64,000 nucleotides of DNA from Ulota crispa (GCA_963920765.1 OY987243.1:26407419-26471418), one strand, 5' to 3'; positions 50,801-52,858 are shown, numbered from the stretch's first letter. Translations and numbers: made by a program. The notes: generated by a model not told the origin, from the letters alone.

Positions 50801-52858
50801 AATCTCTCACACTATTCATCCTAGTCATTGGCACAAAATAAACCAATTATTAAAAAAATTAAATCTAAACTATTGTTTTGTAGAAGTTTTGCTTGAGAGT
50901 CTAAAGAAGATGTGCTTTTGTTATCATGATTTTTATTTTCAGTTGTCCATCTATAGCCCAGGAAATATTTCAGAAGGAATACTCATCATTCCACATTGTG
51001 GCCCAACTCGATGACGGCACACAATTAAAAACTGTATATTGGCTCACAAGAAAATATAAGCATGTTTGAAAATAATAGTCTATAAGCATGTTTGAAAATA
51101 ACAGTCTATATTTATGTTCAATTGCACAAATAATTTATGTTGTTTGTAGTCTTAGCAAAAATGAGCATGTTTATAGCTTCTTTTAGACAATATAAAAAGT
51201 GGGATTGACACATAAAATTCTAAGTATATAATATCAACATTCTGGCACAAATAGAGAAAAATTTGGCACTTTGAAATTTTACTCAACCACTATATATATA
51301 TATATATATATATATAAAAGCATATTGTGTGTTTTGTTTATCATTATTCAAAAAACTAATAAAAGAACATCTTGTCAATGTTTAAAACTATAATTCACTG
51401 ATAAATTAGACTTTAGTAGTTTTGAGTTTCCATATTTTGAAGTAATCTACAAAATATAAAAAGTACTAGTACGTTTCTCTATATCAGAAAGCCTCAAGTG
51501 TTGCTTTGTCGCACGATATTCAAAATTCCCTGTGAAAACAAGAAGTTCAAAAGTCTCTATTATAAAGCATTGGATGGATGTCAAGCATTGGATTGTCTGT
51601 CTTCACCCAAAATTTGAAACTCAAAGAGGATGGGTGGGAAGGGAGAGGAAAAGGCTAAGAAAAGGGACGGTGAAAAGTCATATGACATGAAAAGAGAAAT
51701 GGTGCAAAATGGGTGCAAAATATACTCGTAATAATGAAAAAGGCTTCATAAGAAGAAAAATGTGACAATATATAAGTTTCATTCAAAACATAACCAAATA
51801 TTGATTTTATCTATTATGTTGTTTTGTGAACCACAGTAGCAGCAACACAAAAGGAACAAGCATTAGAGCAAAGATTTCAAGTCATGTTCAAAAAAGCTCA
51901 ATTGAAAAACATGAGTAAATTTCTGTTCAAATCCATACACATTATGTTTCTTTGAAGCACGTTCAATTCTTAATTGTGACTTCATCTTAATCCCTCACCA
52001 TCCAAGTGGACAAAATACATCATTTTGCTTATGTATTTTGAGATCCTCTTGGTGGTAAGGGACTTAATATTGAATACCAATACATTTGTCATAAGACTTG
52101 TGTTTGAAATTTTGGTTCTCTAAACTGCTTGACAATTTCAGAAATACCAAAATTGAATGAGTTATTCAAATTACATGGTGTTGATTCAAATAAATATATG
52201 TACAACACATGTTTCATATTATGGGAAATTTGATGGATGCCTTTGAAACTTGCAATATTTATACAGGTGCTCTTGGTTTTTCAAAAATTGCAGAAACACT
52301 CTTACATAATTTCAAAATTACAAAAATATCATTTTTCTTAGTTATCAAAAGTGCATGTCACCTACTTCTTGGCAAGTGTGGTCAAATTTTTGCCCAAAAA
52401 TAGGTGACATGCATCTTTGATAATTTTAGAGAAGGATGTTTTTGTAGTTATAAAAGTACATCAAAAATATTTTTGCCTTTTCTGAAAAACCAAGGGCACA
52501 AGTAATATCGCAAATATCAAGGGTATCCATCAAGTTTTCCCTGAATATTACGTTATCCATTTATACAACTAAAAACATTTGTAAATAAATCATGTTATAT
52601 ATTGCTAATTTATTATTATTAAATATGAATTTTGTTAAAGCCCGGTTTTTGATCAAATGTGCAGCAATTCAACAACTTAATCAAATTGAAGCATTAACTG
52701 ATGAATTATGGAGAACAAGAAACAAAATTTTACCAATTCTGGATGAAGCAGATATGTCTGGTTATGACTTTGCTACTCGGCCGTTACATTCGGAAGTCGG
52801 GAAAGAAGTATTAGAAGCAAATCTAGCTTATTATAAATCTCTTTATTTTAGACCATAA
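2777..52858 (+). CDS. CFAP43: CFAP43 (FAP43) axonemal protein, 26 exons, 5' incomplete
   Basis: This is a spliced gene whose product pairs with CFAP44 in the tether/tether-head complex of inner dynein arm I1/f in the ciliary axoneme (known from Chlamydomonas, Tetrahymena and animal sperm). Twenty-six exons read in one frame. Their lengths sum to 4071 nt and every junction has GT-AG ends with matching phase. Visible residues 1-290 look like the end of a WD-repeat propeller (VGSKADGRLFFL, LVSGGTDG). From about 630 on the protein is coiled coil with family signatures: VEFNKNLF, RALMDMMGGKLEKK, a block ending FADTGDAINILYKKFKERP, then GDYKDIALLPQALIEDFN and QALEQRFQV near the C-terminus. Animal CFAP43 is about 1650 residues, so roughly 300 N-terminal residues are missing here. 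CFAP44 was considered and rejected because these core motifs are those of CFAP43. I see no frameshift that cannot be spliced around. The identification comes from memory of the family, not from a search. Confidence 0.93.
3578..3766. repeat. Dispersed repeat, family J, copy 1
   Basis: The run from 'ATGGGGTATTTGG' through 'AGGCAACATCCTTTAG' is repeated with scattered differences at 4838-5035, in the same orientation. The middle shares 'AAGTCATAAACATACTAC'. Its identity is unknown. Confidence 0.65.
4092..4236. mobile_element. Two back-to-back TTAA-flanked small foldbacks (family B)
   Basis: The first (4092-4169) has inverted ends TAACCCCTCATTGCC and GGCAATGAGGGGTTAA. The second (4166-4236) runs from TTAACGACCA to TGGTCGTTAGAGGGTTAA. 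They share the TTAA at 4166-4169. The CCC-type ends next to TTAA resemble piggyBac-class termini. Confidence 0.6.
4838..5035. repeat. Dispersed repeat, family J, copy 2
   Basis: Direct, diverged copy of 3578-3766 (shared 'GCACATCAATCCCATT', 'GTCACAAACATACTACC', 'AGGCAACATCCTTTAG'). Confidence 0.65.
5369..5470. mobile_element. Family C foldback, half element
   Basis: It matches the left end of the 300-350-bp family C elements (GGGAAATTTGATGGATAC, TTTGCAATATTTGTATGG), but no inverted right end follows, so it looks truncated. Confidence 0.6.
5915..6083 (+). CDS. CFAP43: CFAP43 exon 2, WD-repeat blade
   Basis: The acceptor is TTGGTGCAG and the donor GTGGGT; the exon enters in phase 0 and leaves in phase 1. 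It encodes visible residues 39-95, with IIYSTSYSILIVGSKADG followed by RLFFL, a typical WD-type strand pair, and a second strand ending ALAWETKTLTG. Confidence 0.88.
6158..6463. mobile_element. Family C foldback, copy 1
   Basis: The left end, GAAAATTCCATGGATACCCC followed by AATTTGCAATATTTTCATAG, is mirrored at the right end by ATGAAAATATTGCAAACTCT and GGGGTATCTATGAAATT. The centre carries an inverted pair around GTGACATGC. No coding capacity. It lies in CFAP43 intron 2. Confidence 0.8.
6476..6785. mobile_element. Family F inverted-repeat element, copy 1
   Basis: The ends carry AGTGCATTTAGGTTG and the inverse CAACCTAAATGCACT. The interior shares 'GGATTTCACATGGTTTATGG' and 'GCTTGGTCACT' with copies at 9625, 29120 and 59418. 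Confidence 0.75.
6985..7108. mobile_element. Foldback element, family A, copy 2
   Basis: Ends ACAAGGAAACCATGG and CCATGGTTTCCTTGT; long near-perfect arms meet at about 7045. Same family as 1134-1255. Confidence 0.82.
7545..7800. mobile_element. Family D MITE-like element, copy 1
   Basis: It shares with five other places the core AATTGTGCATTTTAAACTTT, 'ATCTCTTGAAAAACTTGCC' and flanking 'GAGTTGTGAGC'. The ends (GGGGAATACTATATTGT, with an inverse near 7785-7796) are imperfect inverted repeats. Confidence 0.75.
8026..8149 (+). CDS. CFAP43: CFAP43 exon 3
   Basis: The acceptor is ATATGCAG and the donor GTGAGA (phase 1 in, phase 2 out). It encodes visible residues 95-136: GDKDLSVLVSLLRGELVLL, then a polar stretch KVPNNRMSDSELQ and a Gln/Arg-rich end. 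No other reading frame of this stretch stays open with matching phases. Confidence 0.85.
8303..8527. mobile_element. Family E MITE-like element, copy 1
   Basis: Terminal inverted repeats of the type TGCATGACACTTATAACCAA, here diverged (GGTGTATGACACTTATAAC at the left). The interior has 'GCTTTTCAGCTAATGGG' and 'ATTTCTTGTTGCA'. Seven copies occur in the window. Confidence 0.75.
8941..9245. repeat. Dispersed repeat, family M, copy 1
   Basis: It contains two copies of 'ACTAGCAGTTG.GCTT.CTA.GCTAC' (8948 and 9060), then 'ATGATATTTCAAAGGTC' and 'TTTTAGTAGTATGATATAT'. The same order is seen, interrupted, at 46566-47900. Confidence 0.6.
9625..9926. mobile_element. Family F element, copy 2
   Basis: Ends CACTAAATATTGCATTTAGG and CCTAAACGCAATATTC; interior 'ATTGGGATTTCACATGGTCT'. 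It abuts a family E copy. Confidence 0.75.
9927..10147. mobile_element. Family E element, copy 2
   Basis: Terminal inverted repeats TATAGTGCATGACACTTATA and TATAAGTGTCATGCACTATA are nearly perfect. It lies just upstream of CFAP43 exon 4 and is among the best-preserved copies. Confidence 0.85.
10219..10436 (+). CDS. CFAP43: CFAP43 exon 4
   Basis: The acceptor is ATTTTGCAG and the donor GTGAAT (phase 2 in, phase 1 out). It covers visible residues 136-209, starting SFNVAFPLDVIVSTKYLLE. It contains IIWGLGKGKNLLQYRLP and a Trp-Thr-Gly segment (ISQWTGSEATP), as in propeller proteins. Confidence 0.88.
10605..10842. mobile_element. Family D element, copy 2
   Basis: Shares 'CTATAATTGTGCATTTTAAA', 'CATCTCTTGAAAAATATTG' and 'CATGGCTCACTATTTTACAC' with the other family D copies. 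Confidence 0.75.
11182..11800. mobile_element. Family K element split by a family D element
   Basis: 11182-11297 (GGGAATTGCTAAATCC to ATTACCACCTCCTTGAAAG) and about 11575-11800 (TTGCTTTAAGTAATTCAAAA onward) are the two halves of one family K element, in reverse orientation to 22187-22612 and 54745-55075. Between them sits family D copy 3 (11310-11572). Confidence 0.75.
11310..11572. mobile_element. Family D element, copy 3, nested in family K
   Basis: It runs from GGGGAATGCTAAATTGTAAG to ATATAGCATTGTCC, imperfect inverse ends, and has the family core 'ATAATTGTGCAATATAAACT'. Confidence 0.75.
12485..12910. mobile_element. Family D element, copy 4, interrupted
   Basis: Family D sequence is clear at 12485-12711 ('TTATAGTTGTGCATTTTGAA', 'CACCGCTTACACGCTCATCA') and resumes at 12899 with 'TATTTTACACTTAC'. 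The gap is filled by the 187-bp foldback at 12712-12898. Confidence 0.7.
12712..12898. mobile_element. 187-bp foldback nested in family D copy 4
   Basis: Perfect terminal inverted repeats GGGGGTTTCAAATA and TATTTGAAACCCCC. The interior contains inverted 'GAACAAATGGTCGTG' and 'TTGGTCGTGAAC'-type sequence. A larger, diverged relative is at 53943-54515. Confidence 0.8.
13047..13295 (+). CDS. CFAP43: CFAP43 exon 5, last clear propeller blades
   Basis: The acceptor is CTTTTGTAG and the donor GTAACT (phase 1 in and out). It covers visible residues 209-292. Two propeller-like strands are evident: QEQILVSGGTDGCLQIR and CLAVFNGMVFTGGQNGVFF, the second followed by SIDCSE. The end QRQFKPQ marks the exit from the propeller. 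Confidence 0.9.
13431..13750. mobile_element. TTAA-family foldback (family B), back to back with the next
   Basis: Ends GTAAGGTATGTACACCCATA, then AGCGTCA, and the inverse TGACGCTTATGGGCGTACAT, then ACCTTAA. It shares TTAA (13746-13749) with the element that follows. About 315 bp, non-coding. Confidence 0.75.
13746..14158. mobile_element. TTAA-flanked element (family B)
   Basis: The left end TTAACCCTTTAAGGAC is the inverse of the right end CTTAAAGGGTTAA, with TTAA at both sides. An internal palindrome GTCGAC occurs near the right end. About 413 bp, no coding capacity. Confidence 0.7.
14159..16006. other. Intron 5 remainder
   Basis: Somewhat less AT-rich near 14160-14480 than other introns, but no open frame with splice sites and no match to the repeat families was seen. 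Confidence 0.5.
16007..16106 (+). CDS. CFAP43: CFAP43 exon 6, linker
   Basis: The acceptor is TTTTTTCAG and the donor GTTTAA (phase 1 in, phase 2 out). It covers visible residues 292-325, a polar linker (EQPVGDVAIYDHSVENLKQP, then SVIDEHNQDVER). The donor is weak, but the phase matches both neighbours. Confidence 0.78.
16107..16865. other. Intron 6
   Basis: AT-rich sequence without recognisable repeats or coding signal. Confidence 0.5.
16866..16962 (+). CDS. CFAP43: CFAP43 exon 7, helical linker
   Basis: The acceptor is AATTTGTAG and the donor GTTAAG (phase 2 in, phase 0 out). It covers visible residues 325-357, YLALGDAHRAQFHDIVDGLK, then KSFQEVYEKNLK. It corresponds to the helix just after the propeller in the CFAP43 family. 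Confidence 0.88.
16963..17819. other. Intron 7
   Basis: AT-rich. A short palindrome TGCACTTGGTCAAGTGCA lies near 17269-17286. Two overlapping minus-strand open frames here look like chance. Confidence 0.5.
17820..17927 (+). CDS. CFAP43: CFAP43 exon 8
   Basis: The acceptor is TGAAAACAG and the donor GTATGT, phase 0 on both sides, 36 codons (visible residues 358-393). It contains ALERLTPIEMIVDTDLDSKL, the family's short 'leucines, Pro, acidic/hydrophobic strand' before a helix ending AAAREE. Confidence 0.88.
17928..19348. other. Intron 8
   Basis: AT-rich, with no repeat family or coding signal recognised. Confidence 0.5.
19349..19427 (+). CDS. CFAP43: CFAP43 exon 9
   Basis: The acceptor is TTCAAACAG and the donor GTATTA (phase 0 in, phase 1 out). 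It covers visible residues 394-420: IRVSDLNKDILVERMKGNCW, then SVMTEPG. The Cys-Trp followed by a short strand is a recurrent CFAP43 feature. Confidence 0.85.
19428..21359. other. Intron 9, first part
   Basis: AT-rich; nothing recognised between the exon and the duplicated unit at 21405. Confidence 0.5.
21405..21795. repeat. Direct duplication, period about 238 bp
   Basis: 'AAAGAAAATTACAAACATTT' at 21405 recurs as 'AAAGAAAGTTACAAACGTTT' at 21643. Both units continue in parallel through 'CCAAAACATCCAA' and 'CCCATGTAGG'. A third, inverted piece 'TTGGATGTTCTAGGCAA' lies just before unit 1. Confidence 0.75.
21973..22178. repeat. Degenerate minisatellite, unit about 16-20 bp
   Basis: Repeated forms of CATGGGTAAAAAATTG (GCATGAGTAAAAAATGGCA, GCATGGGTAAAAAATC, TGTGTGGGTAAAAC). 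The array resumes after the family K insertion at about 22640-22760 (TGTGTGGGTAAAAAACTC). Confidence 0.75.
22187..22612. mobile_element. Family K foldback with target duplication
   Basis: Ends GGGAATTACTACAATGACAC, then CCTA, and the inverse TAGGGTGTCATTGTAGTAAT, then TCCC. It is flanked by TATTTTT on both sides (22179-22185 and 22613-22619), consistent with a 7-8 bp target duplication. It sits inside the minisatellite array in intron 9. Confidence 0.85.
22903..23311 (+). CDS. CFAP43: CFAP43 exon 10, GC-rich, helical then Ser-rich
   Basis: This is the longest exon of the gene (409 nt, phase 1 in, phase 2 out, visible residues 420-556). It opens TAVWPFGKGYQVWSFPL, then has a helix (LLAKLYRHVEMYEHHYIK, LLQKELAKIAAQKAVVQ), an Ala/Glu-rich stretch (AREAEELAAQQAEIDAANAL) and a Ser/Asp-rich tail. 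By eye it is about 57% G+C, with many codons ending in G or C. Its neighbours are AT-rich and end mostly in A or T. It is still in phase with both flanking exons, so I treat it as part of the gene. Confidence 0.9.
23340..24093. mobile_element. Three family E elements in a row
   Basis: Copies at about 23340-23550, 23632-23842 and 23878-24093, all in the same orientation. Each ends with GTTGGTTATAAGTGTCATGC-type sequence, and each contains 'TTGCTTTTGAGCTAATGG'-like sequence. They fill most of the intron between the GC-rich exon and exon 11. The first copy has a damaged left end. Confidence 0.85.
24177..24411 (+). CDS. CFAP43: CFAP43 exon 11, acidic Pro/Glu stretch
   Basis: The acceptor is AAAAACAG and the donor GTATGA (phase 2 in, phase 0 out). 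It covers visible residues 556-634. A disordered polar part is followed by APAPAPELEPESEPEEEEDE and then TFLYTYFEITTSVRKRVQ. That last piece is the conserved strand (leucine, tyrosine, Phe-Glu, Thr) preceding the core coiled coil in CFAP43. Confidence 0.92.
24461..24810. mobile_element. Family C foldback, copy 2
   Basis: Ends GGGAAAATTTCATGGATACC and GGTATCCATGAAATTTCCC. A short internal duplication of 'AAGTTTGCAATATTTTCATA' (or AATGTTTTC) is seen at the left arm. The centre again has an inverted pair near GTGACATGCAC. Confidence 0.85.
24811..25651. other. Intron 11 remainder
   Basis: AT-rich, no repeat or coding signal recognised. Confidence 0.5.
25652..25840 (+). CDS. CFAP43: CFAP43 exon 12, start of core coiled coil
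   Basis: The acceptor is AATCATGCAG and the donor GTAAGC, phase 0 on both sides, 63 codons (visible residues 635-697). It reads RLLLYVVLKDVRVEFNKNLF, then ISRIAEMKTRILDLHKML and YPWPDLNEVID. The sequence 'V+xEFNK' followed by an 'I..I.EM..RI.+L' helix is diagnostic of CFAP43. Confidence 0.95.
25841..26344. other. Intron 12, first part
   Basis: One short inverted pair: CATTTAACTTGCTAAATG near 26076 and CATTTAGCAAGTTAAATG near 26192. Nothing else recognised. Confidence 0.5.
26345..26944. mobile_element. TTAA-flanked element (family B), long form
   Basis: Left TTAACTCCTAAATGC and right GCATTTAGGGATTAA are inverse. The interior ('GAAAACACAACAATATCACT', 'ACTCAAGATTGCAAT', 'ACAAAATCTTGAATAG') is shared with the element at 39705-40357, so the two are the same subfamily in the same orientation. 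Confidence 0.8.
27658..27773 (+). CDS. CFAP43: CFAP43 exon 13
   Basis: The acceptor is GATTACAG and the donor GTTCAA (phase 0 in, phase 2 out). It covers visible residues 698-736: VFEVKKEEVLVQKHLNKEER, then ARAEELQKFEEQQER. This matches the family's 'VKDSEVKVEK.L..EE' segment and is a charged helix. Confidence 0.93.
27774..28787. other. Intron 13
   Basis: AT-rich; short open frames near 28433-28651 lack matching splice phases. No repeat family recognised. Confidence 0.5.
28788..28974 (+). CDS. CFAP43: CFAP43 exon 14, signature Met-Met-Gly-Gly segment
   Basis: The acceptor is GTTTATAG and the donor GTGAAA (phase 2 in, phase 0 out). It covers visible residues 736-798: NNAAERALMDMMGGKLEKKL, then RPKWMEGNPKKFTKEQHLEI. 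This is the most conserved block of CFAP43 ('RAL..MM.G.LE', followed by a Pro/Trp-Met segment and a Thr-Lys-Glu-containing helix). Confidence 0.96.
29120..29440. mobile_element. Family F element, copy 3
   Basis: Ends TATAGTAAATAGTGCATTCA and CCTAAATACACTATTTCATG; interior 'GCTTAGTCACTTGGAGGTAC' as in the 9625 copy. Confidence 0.75.
29792..29923 (+). CDS. CFAP43: CFAP43 exon 15
   Basis: The acceptor is CTTCTTCAG and the donor GTAAGA, phase 0 on both sides, 44 codons (visible residues 799-842). A charged helix leads into ADVDELCGSFNNLMEDLFQQ and RLF, the family's 'FDE.L..LF..R' segment. Confidence 0.93.
30064..30372. mobile_element. Family C foldback, copy 3
   Basis: Ends AAGGAAATTTTGATAGATAC and the inverse near GAGTATCAATGACCTTTTCC. 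Inner arms around GTATGTCACCTACTTTTGG and AAAGTGACATACATC. More diverged than the other copies. Confidence 0.75.
30711..31348. mobile_element. About 638-bp foldback-ended element
   Basis: The ends are inverse: GGGTGAGAGTACACTAGAGG, then TGTACCACTTT, against AAGTGGTACATCTCTAGTGT, then ACTTTCACCC. It is flanked on both sides by TTGA. Non-coding; a 69-codon open frame inside looks like chance. Confidence 0.75.
31779..31949 (+). CDS. CFAP43: CFAP43 exon 16
   Basis: It covers 57 codons, phase 0 on both sides (visible residues 843-899): DEARCTAMEETITRLSIGIE, then ILDEKAEANMNKQMERLKAL. The acceptor chosen is AATCAG at 31777-31778. The TATAG 17 nt upstream would be a more usual site, but that reading runs into TGA. 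A donor GTAGGG follows. Confidence 0.87.
32060..32229. mobile_element. Two back-to-back tiny TTAA elements (family B)
   Basis: 32060-32139 runs TTAATCCTTCAAAGATTAA to TTTTCAAAGGGTTAA. 32136-32229 runs TTAACTCTTAAGCGTCAAAG to CCTTTGGTGTTCAAGGGTTA. They share TTAA at 32136-32139. The second contains a small GC palindrome (TACCCGCGGGGATA), as does the element at 4092. Confidence 0.65.
32230..33142. other. Intron 16, middle part
   Basis: AT-rich; nothing recognised before the family E copy at 33143. Confidence 0.45.
33143..33365. mobile_element. Family E element, inverted copy
   Basis: It reads opposite to the copies at 23340-24093: 'ATCCATTAGCTCAAAAATAA', 'TTGTTGCAACAAGAAATACT'. Ends TATAGCACATGACACTTATA and TTGTCATGCATTATATA. 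Confidence 0.8.
33508..33641 (+). CDS. CFAP43: CFAP43 exon 17
   Basis: The acceptor is GATTTAG and the donor GTAAAC (phase 0 in, phase 2 out). It covers visible residues 900-944: VDAFENKYNNAMNEDKQMDR, then NFRKVFADTGDAINILYKKF, then KERPK. It is a close match to the CFAP43 block 'EDK..DR.F+KEFAD.......LYK.FK+RP'. Confidence 0.96.
33642..35235. other. Introns 17 and 18 (around exon 18)
   Basis: AT-rich, no repeat family recognised in either intron. A short GTCCTAATCA-type motif recurs around 33786-33900. Confidence 0.45.
34328..34478 (+). CDS. CFAP43: CFAP43 exon 18, Ser/Arg-rich linker
   Basis: The acceptor is AAATGTAG and the donor GTAAGA (phase 2 in, phase 0 out). It covers visible residues 944-994. 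It is almost wholly Ser, Arg, Lys, Thr and Pro, with repeated Ser-Arg-Ser-Pro units (NASRSPSRSPSRRPSAAAT). It is a disordered basic linker at the place where animal CFAP43 also has a variable stretch. Confidence 0.85.
35236..35313 (+). CDS. CFAP43: CFAP43 exon 19
   Basis: The acceptor is TTTTATAG and the donor GTAAGC, phase 0 on both sides, 26 codons (visible residues 995-1020). A Thr/Ala/Ser-rich tail of the linker ends in EPVGDPFLERPQ, the family's conserved Asp-Pro-Phe. Confidence 0.85.
35774..36494. mobile_element. 721-bp TTAA-flanked palindrome (family B)
   Basis: Two arms of about 340 bp are nearly perfect inverse copies and meet near 36120-36150 (loop with TGCGGGTAGGTGTGG). Ends TTAACCCCTAAAGGACAACT and GTGGTCCTTTAGGGGTTAA. 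Subterminal GTCCCTACAAGGGAC-type palindrome. No coding capacity. Located in intron 19. Confidence 0.9.
36574..37437. mobile_element. Family B element, about 864 bp
   Basis: Left TTGACCCCTAAAGGAC and right GACCTTAAAGAGTTAA are imperfect inverses. The left flank is TTGA rather than TTAA. The interior is AT-rich with no arms as long as those of its neighbour. Confidence 0.55.
38071..38251 (+). CDS. CFAP43: CFAP43 exon 20
   Basis: The acceptor is TTGCATAG and the donor GTAATA (phase 0 in, phase 1 out). It covers visible residues 1021-1081: EVTPIQWERLLEARGKKMAQ, then EAEVARLTNIMSSMGGFLAK. This matches the family's 'W..L...R..K...E......L..M..FL' helix. If the intron were retained, a stop follows four codons later. 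Confidence 0.9.
38824..39302. mobile_element. Possible family B element
   Basis: TTAATAACCCTGCAATGG at the left and ATCCTTTGGGGGTTAA at the right; TTAA on both sides but poorly matching ends. Kept as a weak call because it lies among better members. Confidence 0.4.
39410..39704. repeat. Minisatellite, unit about 27-29 bp
   Basis: Units are variants of CATGGATCTTCCAATGTTGA plus GGAACATG or GGGACATG. At least nine are countable. Fragments of the same unit continue after the inserted element (40358-40425) and occur near 43743-43830. Confidence 0.85.
39705..40357. mobile_element. TTAA-flanked element inserted in the minisatellite (family B)
   Basis: Left TTAACCCCAAAGTGACATTG, right CAGTGACGCTTTGAGGTTAA. 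The array resumes right after the second TTAA. Intact array units carry a single TTAA at the same place (CCAATGTTAAGGAG), so the element sits in a duplicated TTAA. Interior shared with 26345-26944. Confidence 0.85.
40426..42354. other. Intron 20, last part
   Basis: AT-rich; nothing recognised. The intron is about 4.1 kb in all. Confidence 0.45.
42355..42533 (+). CDS. CFAP43: CFAP43 exon 21
   Basis: The acceptor is TTAATAG and the donor GTATGG (phase 1 in, phase 0 out). It covers visible residues 1081-1140. It contains the 'L...GQVE' analogue (NAGVVEAILNPLQ) and GDYKDIALLPQALIEDFNKV, the family's Asp-Tyr, Ala-Leu-Leu, Ile-Glu-Asp-Asn block. Confidence 0.94.
42617..42892. mobile_element. Family D element, inverted copy
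   Basis: Reverse orientation: 'TTTTTCAAGAGATAAAAGTT', 'TAAAATGCATAATTAGTG', 'GATGCTATTTTATGAGC', ending CTAGCATTGTCC. Confidence 0.75.
42995..43130 (+). CDS. CFAP43: CFAP43 exon 22
   Basis: The acceptor is CTATACAG and the donor GTAGGG (phase 0 in, phase 1 out). It covers visible residues 1141-1186: IEMLQIAIQIKAEIHAVEWE, then IRALQLLRVTK. The 'EWE......' and 'QLLRVTK' pieces are strong CFAP43 C-terminal signatures. Confidence 0.95.
43131..44050. other. Intron 22, first part
   Basis: AT-rich. Fragments of the 39410 minisatellite unit near 43743-43830 (TTTTTCAATGTTGAGGGACA). Confidence 0.45.
44051..44410. mobile_element. Family E element interrupted by a small foldback
   Basis: Inverted-orientation family E (CCCATTAGCTCAAAAGTAAT, AACAAGAAACTCCAAAGCAC). 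At 44191-44293 it is interrupted by a hairpin whose arms are TATGTTGAAGTCAACATAAA and the inverse TTTATGTTAACTTCAACATA. Confidence 0.75.
44456..44525 (+). CDS. CFAP43: CFAP43 exon 23
   Basis: The acceptor is TTGTGCAG and the donor GTAAGA (phase 1 in, phase 2 out). It is the shortest exon (70 nt, visible residues 1186-1209), ATQQVIKTGEDPTSASESLQ then LEKR. The closing Leu-Glu-Lys matches the start of the next family helix. Confidence 0.88.
44649..45061. mobile_element. 413-bp foldback with likely 7-bp target duplication
   Basis: Ends GGGAATTGATATGGGCACAC and GTGTGCCCATATCAATTACC. Long arms include CCATTAAAAAGTTGAATTTG and its inverse. A run of 18-20 A near the centre. TTAATAA flanks both sides (44642-44648, 45062-45068). 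Confidence 0.85.
45070..46293. other. Intron 23 remainder
   Basis: AT-rich, nothing recognised. Confidence 0.45.
46294..46466 (+). CDS. CFAP43: CFAP43 exon 24, coiled coil
   Basis: The acceptor is AATGGACAG and the donor GTAAGT (phase 2 in, phase 1 out). It covers visible residues 1209-1267: FEHNIKMQNHRIIDKNYVFD, then KIQEKINEIKQQNAKLLVKT and HLEQNFLNRLCSSG. It has heptad-like spacing of hydrophobic residues. Confidence 0.92.
46838..47010. repeat. Multiple-palindrome segment
   Basis: TTTTATTGCAATTTAGGTTG and GACCTAAATTGCAATAAAAC are inverse, as are ATGTCAATTCAACTCAA and TTGAATTGACATAAA. It could fold into two adjoining hairpins. Confidence 0.75.
47078..47792. mobile_element. Family H repeat, copy 1
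   Basis: About 715 bp shared with 61488-62210 in the same orientation ('TTTTGTCTCAAACACCCTTA', 'AATTTGTAAAGCACTCAAAA', 'CCAAGATAGACACCTATTTG'). Ends GCAAGAAACACTT and AAGTGTTTCTTGC are inverse repeats, so this is probably a DNA-element derivative. Confidence 0.85.
47925..48240. repeat. Pyrimidine-rich stretch with dispersed repeat
   Basis: CCTTTTCC and CCCTCC-type runs (47935-48115), then 'CAATGCTTGACACTCAATA'. Similar blocks occur at 61380-61480 and 62620-62830, and (other strand) 27420-27510. Confidence 0.6.
49013..49824. mobile_element. 812-bp foldback element with 8-bp target duplication
   Basis: Ends GGGGTAGAATAAGTTTTTGT, then CC, and the inverse GGACAAAAACTTATTCTACC, then CC. Long inner arms (ATGAACTTTATCTAAAATAA and inverse). 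Flanked by AATGTACA at 49005-49012 and 49825-49832. An 8-bp duplication is typical of hAT-type insertion. No coding capacity. Confidence 0.9.
49833..51836. other. Intron 24, last part
   Basis: AT-rich. It contains an isolated open segment of higher GC (50944-51033) that looks exon-like but does not fit the phases, and a TA microsatellite at 51289-51317. Confidence 0.45.
51289..51317. repeat. (TA)n microsatellite
   Basis: Uninterrupted TA dinucleotides, about 14 units. Confidence 0.95.
51837..51914 (+). CDS. CFAP43: CFAP43 exon 25
   Basis: It has phase 1 on both sides and covers visible residues 1267-1293: AATQKEQALEQRFQVMFKKA, then QLKNM. The acceptor lies in CAGTAGCAG, three AGs three bases apart, all in the same frame (exon start 51837, 51840 or 51843). 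The donor is GTAAAT. The piece 'RFQ....+..L' matches the helix before the family's C-terminal 'LVDLAKAQAQEI' motif. Confidence 0.85.
52223..52543. mobile_element. Family C foldback, copy 4
   Basis: Ends GGGAAATTTGATGGATGCCT and GGGTATCCATCAAGTTTTCC. Inner inverse arms around GCATGTCACCTACTT and AGGTGACATGCATCTTTGAT. It lies in the last CFAP43 intron. Confidence 0.85.
52665..52858 (+). CDS. CFAP43: CFAP43 last exon with stop
   Basis: The acceptor is AATGTGCAG (phase 1). It encodes visible residues 1293-1356 and ends at TAA (52856-52858). IQQLNQIEALTDELWRTRNK, then ILPIL, aligns with the family's closing 'AQ..EI..L..E+.R+R..+FP.L'. A further tail of about 38 residues ending SLYFRP is not something I recall from animals. 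An AATAAA lies at 52867-52872, but it is very close to the stop. Confidence 0.93.

Noticed and set aside
50957-51033. Treating this segment as a constitutive CFAP43 exon
   Set aside because: With the second AG it can join exon 24, but it then leaves in phase 0 while exon 25 needs phase 1. Skipping it gives a perfect join.
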